A stretch of 64,000 nucleotides of DNA from JBNKFV01 sp050290265 (GTDB lineage: Bacteria > Pseudomonadota > Gammaproteobacteria > Pseudomonadales > Cellvibrionaceae): the NCBI GenBank assembly GCA_050290265.1, contig JBNKHI010000011.1, positions 17,651-81,650 on the forward strand, read 5' to 3'. The translations under genes were made by a program, and so were the position numbers. Position 1 is the first letter of the stretch. Every line of letters begins with the position of its first letter. Shown piece by piece: positions 9,476 to 17,714 of the stretch. The notes beneath the pieces are model-generated. The model saw only the letters and a list, made by a program, of their open reading frames with translations. It was not told the origin of the DNA and ran no database searches.

Positions 9476-9910
9476 TTACACATGATTGACAGTAATAACC
9501 AAATGCACAGAACCGGATAATGAGTTGGTAATTAAGCAACCCGCTTCAGCTTTTTCCAGTATCCGCTGCGCCTTATCTTCGGTGACACTTGCTGGAACGT
9601 CCAACACAACATTTAACGAAAACTCGGTAAATTGAGTCGTGCCATCGACGCGCGCCAGGGTACCTTCAACATCACAGTTAAGGGATGACCACTCCAATCT
9701 GGATGCTCGGGCAATCGCACGAAAAGTCAGTACGAAACAGTCAGCCACAGCCGCAACCAAGAGTGTTTCCGGCGACCACAAATCACCTGGGCCGCCGTAT
9801 TCTGCGGGTGGCGCAGACTCAACGGAAGTCAACTTAGGGCTTGCTAAATCTACGTTACCAGTGGGACCTGCGGTTGCAGCAACGCGATAATGATGCGGTA
9901 AATCCTGCAT
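9476..9910 (-). CDS. OsmC-family peroxiredoxin-like protein
   Basis: This cytoplasmic OsmC/Ohr-type protein has 144 residues. The first catalytic cysteine is Cys58 in LVAAVADCFVLTFRAIAR and the second is Cys125 in AEAGCLITNSL, the two-cysteine arrangement used to reduce organic hydroperoxides. The N-terminal TAGPTGNVDLASPK region and SPETLL are typical of the YhfA/OsmC side of the family rather than classical Ohr. The promoter region carries two tandem palindromes and an FNR-like sequence, listed separately. Confidence 0.85.
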   Translation of the reverse strand: MQDLPHHYRVAATAGPTGNVDLASPKLTSVESAPPAEYGGPGDLWSPETLLVAAVADCFVLTFRAIARASRLEWSSLNCDVEGTLARVDGTTQFTEFSLNVVLDVPASVTEDKAQRILEKAEAGCLITNSLSGSVHLVITVNHV

Positions 9911-9934
9911 AGAAAACTCCAGTAATGTTGTTAG

Positions 9935-9969
9935 GTGCTCGGCACAATAGTTGAGTGTTCAGCACAATA
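9935..9969. promoter_or_regulatory. Tandem operator-like palindromes upstream of osmC-type gene
   Basis: GTGCTCGGCACAATA and GTGTTCAGCACAATA lie exactly 20 bp apart and match at 13 of 15 positions. The first contains the inverted repeat GTGC-TCG-GCAC; the second is an imperfect version. They lie 25-60 bp upstream of the OsmC-family start codon, where a repressor would overlap the promoter. The regulator is unknown. Confidence 0.45.
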
Positions 9970-10016
9970 AGAGTATTTAATAAAATCAACAATAATTCAG
10001 TCTGGACCGCTAGCGG

Positions 10017-10030
10017 TTGATATCGATCAC
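10017..10030 (-). promoter_or_regulatory. FNR/Anr-like box (9 of 10 consensus bases)
   Basis: TTGATATCGATCAC matches TTGATNNNNATCAA in all but the last base. It sits about 107 bp upstream of the OsmC-family gene. No convincing -10 element at the class II distance was found, so this may be fortuitous. Confidence 0.3.
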
Positions 10031-10080
10031 CAAGAAAGCAGGTAGTGTCACGAACCCAATACTAGCGTCAAAACGGATAA

Positions 10081-10473
10081 TTAATCTGACCCCGAAAGGA
10101 AAAGTTTCAGTACATATCTCACACAGACAAACAAAACCGCCAGCCAAATTACTATCACCACTGCGGCAGCGGGATAATTTACCGGTTTATCGACCAGTTG
10201 TTCCGCTTTTAGCTTCGCCGAGTCCAAGACAGCCTTGGGAGTAAATCGCAAGACTAGCGCTAAGCCCAAAGGCACGAGCACTAAATCATCGAGGTACCCC
10301 AGAACCGGGATGAAATCAGGAATCAAATCAATTGGGCTCAGTGCATAAGCAACCACTATAAACGCCAAGACCTTAACAGGCCAAGGCATGGCAGGATCGC
10401 GAATCGCAAAATAAATCGTATAGGTATGGCTTTTAAGGTTTCCTACTTGTTCTTTTAGCGAACTGAAACTCAT
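10081..10473 (-). CDS. DUF1232 (YkvA-like) membrane protein
   Basis: The protein has 130 residues. The core VLAFIVVAYALSPIDLIPDFIPVLGYLDDLVL is the DUF1232 signature, with the conserved SPIDLIPDF. Two hydrophobic segments (about residues 34-66) are followed by a C-terminal helix (about 104-124), so it is probably an inner-membrane protein. No function is established for the family. It is a single gene between the OsmC-family and cbpM genes. Confidence 0.85.
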   Translation of the reverse strand: MSFSSLKEQVGNLKSHTYTIYFAIRDPAMPWPVKVLAFIVVAYALSPIDLIPDFIPVLGYLDDLVLVPLGLALVLRFTPKAVLDSAKLKAEQLVDKPVNYPAAAVVIVIWLAVLFVCVRYVLKLFLSGSD

Positions 10474-10538
10474 GTCACGCTACCGTTAATGCGCCCACTG
10501 CTACATCGACCCATCACGCCGCACTGAAATCCAGTCAA

Positions 10539-10844
10539 TTAACTATCCACAAAACGACTAAGACGACTGCGCAAAGCACGATTTTCTTCACGTAACCGAT
10601 CTACCTGATCCAGCAGATCTATTGCCAATGCTATCCCGGCCCAATCGACGTTAAGGTCGCGATGCAAGCGAACCGCCTTTTGCGTCACCGTCAACATGGT
10701 TGGACTAAACAGCCATTCTTCTTGCGCCGCCCCAAGCGGCTCGACAATACCCTGCTCGACAATCTCGACCACAATATCCTCATCGACCCCGGTTTGCAGA
10801 CAGACTTCCGTGAAGCTTAAGTACGTTGATTCAGTATTTGTCAT
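10539..10844 (-). CDS. cbpM: Chaperone modulator CbpM
   Basis: The protein has 101 residues with an N-terminal MerR-like helix-turn-helix region (YLSFTEVCLQTGVDEDIVVEIVEQGIVEPLG) and a C-terminal coiled-coil segment (LLDQVDRLREENRALRSRLSRF). CbpM binds the J-domain of CbpA and blocks its co-chaperone and DNA-binding activities. Its ATG shares one base with the cbpA stop (TAATG), the translational coupling usual for cbpA-cbpM operons. Confidence 0.9.
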   Translation of the reverse strand: MTNTESTYLSFTEVCLQTGVDEDIVVEIVEQGIVEPLGAAQEEWLFSPTMLTVTQKAVRLHRDLNVDWAGIALAIDLLDQVDRLREENRALRSRLSRFVDS

Positions 10845-11794
10845 TAGACGTCACTCCATTCTGCCCGCGGATCAAAGGGTGTAAGCTCCGCTAACTGCTG
10901 CCAGAGTTCCTCTGCTGCGGATGTATTTTCCGGTGGCATAACCACCTTCAACACAGCATAAAGGTCGCCTTGAATCTGCTTGCCAGGCAGCCCCCTGCCT
11001 TTTACCCGCAAACGTTGCCCACTCTGGCTATTGGCAGGTACGGTCAGTTTAATCTTTCCCGCTAACGTCGGCACGGTCACTTTAGCCCCCAAAGCAGCTT
11101 CCCAAGGTGCTACAGGCAACACCACTATGAGGTTATGCCCTTCTACATCAAAGAGCGGATGTGGCACTAACCGAATCCGTAAGTACAAATCCCCGTTAGT
11201 ACTATTTCCTGCACCTAAGCCACCCTGACCTTTTAAGCGTATGCGTTCACCATCGACGACACCCGCCGGTATTTTGACCTTGAGTGTTTTTTTCACCTCT
11301 GTCACGCGGCCGTCAGCACCGTAATGGGGTAAATGATAGGATATTTCTTTTGACTCTTCGGACAGCGTATCTTCGAGGAAAATAGGCAGGTCAGTTTCAA
11401 CATCCCGGCCACGCTGACTAAAAGGCTCGCGTCGAGTCCGGCCACCCGGTTGCGCACCGCCACCAAAAATAGACGAAAAGAAATCAGAAAAATCAGCCTG
11501 GTGATAGCTTTCCTCGCCTCCCCCAGCTGAACCAGACGGCTGCCAGCCAGGCGGTGGCCGAAAACCCTGTTGTTGATCAGCGTATTGACGCAATTCATCA
11601 TACTCAGCGCGTTTAGCGCTGTTTTTGAGGACTTCGTACGCCTCAGTAACCTCTTTGAACTGCGCCTCAGCATCCTGGTGCTCACTCACGTCAGGATGAT
11701 ATTTTCTAGCCAGCTTGCGATAAGCAACCTTGATGGCTTTATCGTCTGCCGAAGGATCAACACCTAAAATTTTGTAGTAGTCTTTGAATTCCAT
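10844..11794 (-). CDS. cbpA: DnaJ-like co-chaperone / curved-DNA-binding protein CbpA
   Basis: The protein has 316 residues. The N-terminal J-domain (about 4-70) has the essential HPD at residues 33-35. A Gly/Phe/Gln-rich linker follows (QQGFRPPPGWQPSG... SIFGGG). Two beta-barrel C-terminal domains start at about residue 135 and include the repeated IPAGVVDGERIRLKGQG and VPANSQSGQRLRVKGRG motifs. There is no zinc-finger region, which separates it from DnaJ. CbpA stimulates DnaK and binds curved DNA in stationary phase. It is co-transcribed with cbpM. Confidence 0.93.
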   Translation of the reverse strand: MEFKDYYKILGVDPSADDKAIKVAYRKLARKYHPDVSEHQDAEAQFKEVTEAYEVLKNSAKRAEYDELRQYADQQQGFRPPPGWQPSGSAGGGEESYHQADFSDFFSSIFGGGAQPGGRTRREPFSQRGRDVETDLPIFLEDTLSEESKEISYHLPHYGADGRVTEVKKTLKVKIPAGVVDGERIRLKGQGGLGAGNSTNGDLYLRIRLVPHPLFDVEGHNLIVVLPVAPWEAALGAKVTVPTLAGKIKLTVPANSQSGQRLRVKGRGLPGKQIQGDLYAVLKVVMPPENTSAAEELWQQLAELTPFDPRAEWSDV

Positions 11795-11848
11795 ACAGTA
11801 TCCATTATGACTGGCAGGTTACGCGGTATGACAAATTTAATGACACTA

Positions 11849-11872
11849 AGTTTAGTCTTAAACCACTAAACT
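11849..11872. promoter_or_regulatory. 8-8-8 inverted repeat upstream of cbpA
   Basis: AGTTTAGT, an 8-bp spacer and ACTAAACT form a perfect interrupted palindrome 55-78 bp upstream of the cbpA start. No T-run follows, so it is more likely an operator than a terminator of the upstream thioredoxin gene. The regulator is unknown. Confidence 0.35.
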
Positions 11873-11950
11873 ACCAGCAAGCGGCGTTAACGCGAAGTTA
11901 TGTTAAAAATGTTTCACAAAAAGCCATGTAATAAGGCGCAGGAGCAACAA

Positions 11951-12187
11951 TTATGACGTCAACCACCCGGCTATCTTATCGCTTTCCGGCACGCCACCTG
12001 AATGCACCAACTGACCGTCGACCACCACTGCTGGCGTTTTCATCACACCGTACTTCAGCATTATTTCTGGACTGGTCTGCTTAACAACTTGTACGTCGAC
12101 CCCGGTATTTTTGGCTACGGTTTCTATTAACTCCGCTGTCTTTATGCATTTAGTACATCCACTGCCCAGCACTTCTATTTCTTTCAT
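11951..12187 (-). CDS. Thioredoxin-like small redox protein
   Basis: This mini-thioredoxin fold protein has 78 residues. It starts MKEIEVLGSGCTKC, giving the redox motif CTKC (Cys11, Cys14), and has a cis-proline loop MKTPAVVVDG. It matches the small 'redox-active disulfide protein 2' type often encoded next to DUF318 permeases. The permease stop is only 9 bp upstream, so the two are co-transcribed. It may act as redox partner or metal/thiol handling factor of the permease (inference). Confidence 0.88.
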   Translation of the reverse strand: MKEIEVLGSGCTKCIKTAELIETVAKNTGVDVQVVKQTSPEIMLKYGVMKTPAVVVDGQLVHSGGVPESDKIAGWLTS

Positions 12188-12196
12188 AACCCTACC

Positions 12197-13180
12197 CTAT
12201 AACACGTATATAACATTGATAAACCAGCCGACCAGTGTAAAAGACAACAGCAACAGCATAAAAATGATCGTTAGCAATTTCCAGGTCATCACTTGCTTTA
12301 ATAAAATAAATTCTGGAAAACTGGCCGCCACAGTACTCATACAAAATGCCAATGTTGTTCCCAGTGGAAGCCCTTTAAGAATTAAGCTTTCCATCACCGG
12401 AATGACACCGGTAGCGTTTGAATAAAGGGGTATACCCGCAAGCACAGCCATAGGCACAGACCACCACTGACCATCGCCTAAATTTGCGGCGAACCATGAC
12501 TCAGGTACAAAGCCATGTAACGCCGCGCCTAAACCGACACCAACAAATACCCATTTCCAAACACGACCTAAAATATCCAGCAGCTCGGATTTAGCGAAAT
12601 CATGGCGCTGGCGAAACGACAAGTCAGGTGTCGCCACCTTTCCCCCATCAGGTATCGCAGCCGTTTGATAGGCTTTTAGCGCGAAAGGTTGCAGCATTTG
12701 CTCAGCGCGAATGAGATCCAGCAACACACCACCAGCAATACCGACAGCCATCCCTACGGCGATATAAATAAGGGTAATTTGCCAACCCACCAAACTTAGC
12801 AGTAACAGCACCGCAACTTCGTTAATTAGCGGCGAGGTTAAAAGAAACGCCATGGTAATACCTACCGGAATGCCAGCCGAGGTAAAACCCAGAAAAATGG
12901 GGATACTGGAACAGGAGCAAAAAGGAGTTATGGCTCCAAATGTAGAGCCCATAAGGTAGCCAATAAACTTGTTATTTTTTGCCAGGTAATCGCGCACCCG
13001 CTCGACGTTAAGAGACGCACGAATCAGTGCGATGACATAAATCATAACGACCAGCAGAAAGAAGATTTTAGTTGTATCTTCAATAAAGAACTGAACCGCA
13101 CCGCCCAACCTGGAACCCGGCACTAAGCCCAACAACGAAAAAGCTATCCAATCGGCAAAGGTTGTAAATATGGCTAACAT
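12197..13180 (-). CDS. DUF318 (YraQ/ArsP-like) permease
   Basis: This polytopic inner-membrane protein has 327 residues and about eight hydrophobic segments. It has the family signature FGAITPFCSCSSIPIFLGF with the CSCSS cysteine motif in the first half, and a related internal repeat later (GIPLYSNATGVIPVMESL). Relatives include ArsP organoarsenical exporters, but most members have unknown substrates. It is followed at 9 bp by a CXXC mini-thioredoxin, a recurrent pairing. No ArsR-type regulator is adjacent, so arsenic should not be assumed. Confidence 0.85.
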   Translation of the reverse strand: MLAIFTTFADWIAFSLLGLVPGSRLGGAVQFFIEDTTKIFFLLVVMIYVIALIRASLNVERVRDYLAKNNKFIGYLMGSTFGAITPFCSCSSIPIFLGFTSAGIPVGITMAFLLTSPLINEVAVLLLLSLVGWQITLIYIAVGMAVGIAGGVLLDLIRAEQMLQPFALKAYQTAAIPDGGKVATPDLSFRQRHDFAKSELLDILGRVWKWVFVGVGLGAALHGFVPESWFAANLGDGQWWSVPMAVLAGIPLYSNATGVIPVMESLILKGLPLGTTLAFCMSTVAASFPEFILLKQVMTWKLLTIIFMLLLLSFTLVGWFINVIYVL

Positions 13181-13390
13181 AAAGGCGCCCTAATATTGTC
13201 AGAATCAGGTTTTATCAGGCAATGCAGACCCTTTACCCACTATTAGCACCCCAATACGACTCAACGCACTAGTTAATGCCAAACTTTCATTGATAATATT
13301 TTGAGTTTAACACTGACATTATTCATGTGTAATGATATATCTCAACAAAGACATCTAAAGCCAATGGTGGCTGAAACAATGTATTCGCCA

Positions 13391-13437
13391 GACACGAAAA
13401 AGCCGGCAAACAAATGTTGTGCCGGCTTTTTCGTGTC
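13391..13437. terminator. Bidirectional intrinsic terminator
   Basis: Two perfect 18-bp arms (13391-13408 and 13420-13437) flank an 11-nt loop. The GC-rich core GCCGGC is bounded by AAAAA on one side and TTTTT on the other, so it works in both orientations. It ends the sulfatase transcript, about 50 bp past its stop codon. It insulates the permease promoter. Confidence 0.88.
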
Positions 13438-13487
13438 TACTTAACGCTAAGCATAAAACATTATTTCTAAATCATATCCACTCTGCC

Positions 13488-15152
13488 TTAGTGAGCCTGC
13501 CTTCCACTCTTTTCCATATAGGGAAAGTATAGCTTGCCCTCCTTTTCATACTCCAGCTTCATCGGCGTATCCTTAAATAGGCCATTAAGTTTGTCCACTC
13601 GATTAGGCTCAACTTTCCACTGTGCAGGAAATTCGGCGGCTTTAGGTCCGTTTATGTCCCGCTGATTAACTCCAGCAGCAACGCGCTCGGAAAACGGCAC
13701 CACATGATCACCATTATTGTTCGCCAACTGTTGATACAAGGCGCTACGAAGTTCTACGAGCTGACGAGTGTAACGACTGTCGTTGACTAAATTATGCATC
13801 TCATCTGGGTCATTTTTAACATCGTAGAGCTCTTCGATATCCCAAATCCCATGGTATTGAATATATTTTAATGAACCCCGCTCGATAGCAAATGTCGTTG
13901 GTGTCATAGGGAAGGACCATTCCCAGTAATACTCATAAATGAAGTCTGGTTGATCCCCTCCGACGATAGCCATCTTATTAGCAGTCACATCTAAAAAGCT
14001 CTTACCTTCAAACTGCTCTGGCTGCTCAACTCCTGCAACTTTCAAAAAGGTAGGCGCCAAATCCAGATTTCGGACACGCGACTCGTTAACAATACCTTCA
14101 GGCAATTTACCTGGTGCAGCCACTAGCATAGGAACACGAATTGAACCCTCATAAGCATTGCGTTTGTCAATCAAACCGTGGTCACCAATAAGAAAACCAT
14201 TATCACTATAGAACACTATCATCGTATTCTTATCCAAACCGTGATCTTTAAGGTAAGTCATTATACGTCCAAGACTGTCGTCAACTGCAGAAAGAGCGCC
14301 ATAGTAATCTTTCAAGTAATCAGTCATCTTGCGGTCACTGGCATAAAAAAAGTCGATTCCATGCCAGCTGTTGCGTTGATTTTGTACCCACATCGGCTTG
14401 CCTTCACGATTTTCCGGGGTATCCGCAGCACTGTCTGGCAACTGGAAATCCACATCATCGTATTGTCCTTCATGCCGTGGAGCAGGCTTAGCGTCTGAAT
14501 GCACAGCTTTATGACTCAGGTATAGGAAAAATGGCTTCGCCTGATCACGCCCCTTTGTTAACCAGTCAAGCGCATAATCAGTCAGTTCATCGGTGATGTA
14601 GCCTTTTTGATCGACATGTTTTCCGTCAACATTAAGTTGATTAACTATGCCCTTTTTTACCATATCAGGAGGCACGTTATCCGTGGGGAAATAGGATCCC
14701 TGTCCAGCAAAACTAACCCAATGATCAAAACCAGGTCGCGGATTATCTGTTGCGCTGCCCATATGCCACTTTCCAAAAAATCCAGTCTGGTAACCAGCTT
14801 CTTGCAAATATTTCGGAAAAAATATCAGCCCTTCTTCTGAACTGTTATTGTTATCAACAACTTTATGATTTCGCGTTGTCTGACCCGTTAAAATCGTTGC
14901 ACGACTGGGAGAGCATAGGGATGAAGTAACCACTGCATTGGGGAAATAAACACCTTCATGAGCCAGCTCATCAATATTGGGAGTTTGTAGCTTTTCTTGT
15001 ATAAACCCCATACCGTCATAACGCAGGTCATCCACCAGCACGAAAACAATATTCATTGGCTTCGTAGCTTTTTCATCTGCACTACAACCCGTACTTAAAA
15101 ATAAAATATGTACACAAGTTACTAATAAAATAACCATTTTTTTAGTAAGCAC
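13488..15152 (-). CDS. Exported sulfatase (formylglycine type)
   Basis: The protein has 554 residues. The sulfatase signature is intact: Cys80-SPSR in SSLCSPSRATILTGQ, where the cysteine is converted to formylglycine. It also has the metal-binding VLVDDLRYDG early motif and the late FYSDNGFLIGDHGL with Asp/Asn ligands. An N-terminal signal ends at LSTGC (Cys23), a possible but imperfect lipobox. It starts with GTG at 15152 behind GGAG. It probably releases sulfate from a sulfated carbohydrate; the exact ester is not deducible. It is divergent from a LacI-family gene, with a LacI-type operator between them. Confidence 0.9.
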   Translation of the reverse strand: MLTKKMVILLVTCVHILFLSTGCSADEKATKPMNIVFVLVDDLRYDGMGFIQEKLQTPNIDELAHEGVYFPNAVVTSSLCSPSRATILTGQTTRNHKVVDNNNSSEEGLIFFPKYLQEAGYQTGFFGKWHMGSATDNPRPGFDHWVSFAGQGSYFPTDNVPPDMVKKGIVNQLNVDGKHVDQKGYITDELTDYALDWLTKGRDQAKPFFLYLSHKAVHSDAKPAPRHEGQYDDVDFQLPDSAADTPENREGKPMWVQNQRNSWHGIDFFYASDRKMTDYLKDYYGALSAVDDSLGRIMTYLKDHGLDKNTMIVFYSDNGFLIGDHGLIDKRNAYEGSIRVPMLVAAPGKLPEGIVNESRVRNLDLAPTFLKVAGVEQPEQFEGKSFLDVTANKMAIVGGDQPDFIYEYYWEWSFPMTPTTFAIERGSLKYIQYHGIWDIEELYDVKNDPDEMHNLVNDSRYTRQLVELRSALYQQLANNNGDHVVPFSERVAAGVNQRDINGPKAAEFPAQWKVEPNRVDKLNGLFKDTPMKLEYEKEGKLYFPYMEKSGRQAH

Positions 15153-15651
15153 AATATCGCTCCAATCAGTCAGTGTTTGTTATCGAGGCATTCAAGACAA
15201 AATCCAACAACGAAGCTGCAGTATAAATAGCCATTCGCTGTATCTAATGTAATTAAAAAACTGCTTTGGTGCTGCTACCAAACGCCAGGGAATTACGAAA
15301 TAACAGTTCATCGCACAGAGGTAGCCAGCGGAATTAACACTACATAATTAGCTTACTTATTCTCACCTATTGTTATGACCTAAGAGTAAGCCTGCCCCTA
15401 TTCTTGGCTCTAGGATCTAGACAATACCCAATAATGACAGCGCTGTCAAAAATACATGAAAGCAGGCTTGGCTATCTACTCAATGGTAATGTCCGGTGAC
15501 GCTGTTGCAGATTAATCATTTTTATATTTCTGCTAAAATTAGATTCACTAACCGTTTCGCTATCAATATACAGCCGTGTAATAATTACCTATTATTCACG
15601 GTTGACGCAGTCGCATTCTGATCCAGCCATTACTGAAAGAGAAAAAATACA
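15153..15651. promoter_or_regulatory. Divergent control region of sulfatase and lacI-type gene
   Basis: This 499-bp AT-rich noncoding gap must hold the promoters of both flanking genes. The clearest element is the palindrome at 15435-15448, listed separately. A weaker AACCGTT core at 15550-15556, nearer the regulator gene, could be a second half-matching site. No open reading frame of credible composition was seen. Confidence 0.6.
15435..15448. promoter_or_regulatory. LacI-family operator palindrome
   Basis: TGACAGCGCTGTCA is a perfect 14-bp palindrome and fits TGNNANCGNTNNCA, the general LacI/GalR-family operator pattern with a central CG, at every fixed position. It lies 203 bp upstream of the LacI-type gene and 282 bp upstream of the sulfatase start, where one dimer could control both. 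Confidence 0.7.
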
Positions 15652-16725
15652 GTGTCAACAGTGACCATTGATGACGTCGCGAGACTAGCAGGGGTTTCGA
15701 TTAAAACGGTTTCACGTGTCGTCAACATGGAACCCAACGTAAAGGAAAGCACTCGCAAGAAGGTAACAGAGGCCATAAAAACGCTAGATTACCGGCCTAA
15801 TGTATCCGCGCGTAGCCTGGCGAGTAAGCGCTCCTACCTTATCGGCTTGTTCTACGATAGCACCCTGCTTGAATCAAGCTTCATCGTTCAAGTGCAGGCC
15901 GGGATATTGCCGCTTTGCCGAAAGCAAGGTTACGAACTCATCATACATCCCGTTAATTGGCGCGATGAGGGAACAACAAGTGACCTGGCCAATATTATTA
16001 AACACAGCCGGGTGGATGGCGCGATCCTGACACCCCCGATATCAGACAATCCCGAAATATTGGCTACGTTTACTAACCTGAAAAAACCCTACATAAGACT
16101 ATCCCCCTCACCTTCGAAGTTTAAGTCTGGCGGGGTTTACACGGATCACCAGCATGCGGCCAAGTTGATGACCGAACATTTACTTAAACTTGGCCACAAA
16201 AAAATCAGCTTTATTTACGGCCCAGACTTTCTGCCCTCTTCCAAACAGCGAAAAGCCGGTTTTCTCGAAGCATACACCGCCGCTGGTATTAAAATGACTC
16301 AACACACCCTCATGCCAGGACTCAACTCATTTGAGTCGGGTATTCAGACAGCCCAAAAGTTACTTACCCTAAAACATCGCCCTACAGCTATATTTGCTAA
16401 CAATGATGAAATGGCGAGTGCGATTCTTGGAATAGCCCATAGTCTAGGCATTTCTGTTCCCAACGAACTATCCGTTGCCGGGTTTGATGACTCCCCATTA
16501 TCACGCAAGGTTTGGCCGCCTCTCACAACAGTACGCAACCCCGTAACTGAAATGGCAGAAGCCGCAGCCAATCTTCTTCTCAATCAGATTCACGGCCACT
16601 CTAACCCGGTTATCGATATCGTCATGGCTGCTGAATTAGTCATCCGTCAATCTACTGGGCCAGCCCCTATCAAGCCATGCAGAATCACGGAGAATATAGT
16701 CATGTGCGTTGATGGGAAAAGCTAA
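15652..16725 (+). CDS. LacI/GalR-family transcriptional regulator
   Basis: The protein has 357 residues. The N-terminal helix-turn-helix and hinge run TIDDVARLAGVSIKTVSRVV... to LDYRPNVSARSLASKRS (about residues 4-60). A periplasmic-binding-type effector domain follows, with IFANNDEMASAILG and VPNELSVAGFDDSP as family hallmarks. The first codon is GTG behind a purine-rich GAAAGAGAAA. The effector is probably a sugar, as for close relatives. The target is probably the divergent sulfatase gene and itself, given the palindrome in between. Confidence 0.92.
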   Translation: MSTVTIDDVARLAGVSIKTVSRVVNMEPNVKESTRKKVTEAIKTLDYRPNVSARSLASKRSYLIGLFYDSTLLESSFIVQVQAGILPLCRKQGYELIIHPVNWRDEGTTSDLANIIKHSRVDGAILTPPISDNPEILATFTNLKKPYIRLSPSPSKFKSGGVYTDHQHAAKLMTEHLLKLGHKKISFIYGPDFLPSSKQRKAGFLEAYTAAGIKMTQHTLMPGLNSFESGIQTAQKLLTLKHRPTAIFANNDEMASAILGIAHSLGISVPNELSVAGFDDSPLSRKVWPPLTTVRNPVTEMAEAAANLLLNQIHGHSNPVIDIVMAAELVIRQSTGPAPIKPCRITENIVMCVDGKS

Positions 16726-16765
16726 GTAAGAAAATTGCTAGCAGAGTCAACACACCATATTTTTT

Positions 16766-17038
16766 CTAATCTGGAGAAGCATAAGTATTTCCTGCATTAG
16801 CTTTAATAGCCCCCACTGCAGACCAAGTGGAAACACCATACGGAACCAGATACGTGAGTAGAACCTTAAGCCAGTCCTGACCTGACAGGGACATACTTAA
16901 AATCTTATCTCCATGGTTAATAAACGCCAGCAGGGTTCCCACTATCAACGCTATTTTCATCGCTCGTTTCACGACAATAGGCGAGCAAGCAATCACAAAA
17001 ATATTATTATCTGCTAAGTTTCCAAGACGTTTATTCAT
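16766..17038 (-). CDS. nrtS: NrtS-type nitrate/nitrite transporter
   Basis: This small membrane protein has 90 residues from the chosen ATG. It has two hydrophobic segments: KIALIVGTLLAFINHGDKIL, and WLKVLLTYLVPYGVSTWSAV. The pattern NHGD...W-KxLLTYLVPYxVSTxSAV is what I recall of NrtS, a small nitrate transporter described in marine bacteria and cyanobacteria. No nitrate assimilation gene lies nearby, so this copy is an orphan. Two adjacent ATGs are available after GAGGAG; the second gives better spacing. Confidence 0.7.
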   Translation of the reverse strand: MNKRLGNLADNNIFVIACSPIVVKRAMKIALIVGTLLAFINHGDKILSMSLSGQDWLKVLLTYLVPYGVSTWSAVGAIKANAGNTYASPD

Positions 17039-17103
17039 CATACTCCTCAGACAGAAATACAATCATATTGCCTACCGGGTTATTGTCAGCGGGCACAAAA
17101 TCA

Positions 17104-17595
17104 TTAAGCGTTTACTTCAGCCAGCATCGTGCCATTAACTTTCGCAGGCGTCGCTTCGGTTAATACAAATACAATGCGACAAACCTCAGTGTCACTAGGG
17201 TTTCGCCACAGATGTAGGGTTCCGCGCTGAACGACAATATCGCCAGCCGATAACAGTGTTTTAACCCCGTCGTCTAATTCCAGCTCCAACTCTCCTTTGA
17301 GAACAATGCCATAATCCAGACTGTTGGTTCGATGCATCGGTGATGCCTGGCCAGGCAGCACATCAACGACACGGATAACCGAACCGCCTTTTAACGTTAA
17401 TCCAGCTTCTCGGTTACGCCCGTCGGTAGCATCATTGTTATCGACGGGTAAATCGGGTGCTGTCCAGAGCAATGTAAATTCCGCATCACCATTAGGAATC
17501 GGTTGTGGTTCGAAAGCCTGATCATCGATAAACACGGATTTACCGGCGGTATCATGACCCGTTACAACACGTCGAATAGGTGACAACAGACTCAT
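17104..17595 (-). CDS. Cupin-domain protein
   Basis: The protein has 163 residues. A single conserved beta-barrel cupin occupies about residues 75-155: VLPGQASPMHRTNSLDYGIV is motif 1 with the metal-binding His, and GDIVVQRGTLHLWRNPSD is motif 2 with a second His. The family includes gentisate-like dioxygenases, isomerases and pure binding proteins, and the substrate cannot be inferred. Its position between an epimerase-type and a nitrate-transporter gene on the same strand does not clarify its role. Confidence 0.82.
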   Translation of the reverse strand: MSLLSPIRRVVTGHDTAGKSVFIDDQAFEPQPIPNGDAEFTLLWTAPDLPVDNNDATDGRNREAGLTLKGGSVIRVVDVLPGQASPMHRTNSLDYGIVLKGELELELDDGVKTLLSAGDIVVQRGTLHLWRNPSDTEVCRIVFVLTEATPAKVNGTMLAEVNA

Positions 17596-17714
17596 AACAT
17601 TACTCTCTCTGGACTATTTTCTAACTGTTTTCTGACGCGTTTTCAGCGACACTTTAATTTTTTATATTACGTTTACGTTCAATCAAGGGTAATAAGGCAA
17701 AACCCAGATCCACA

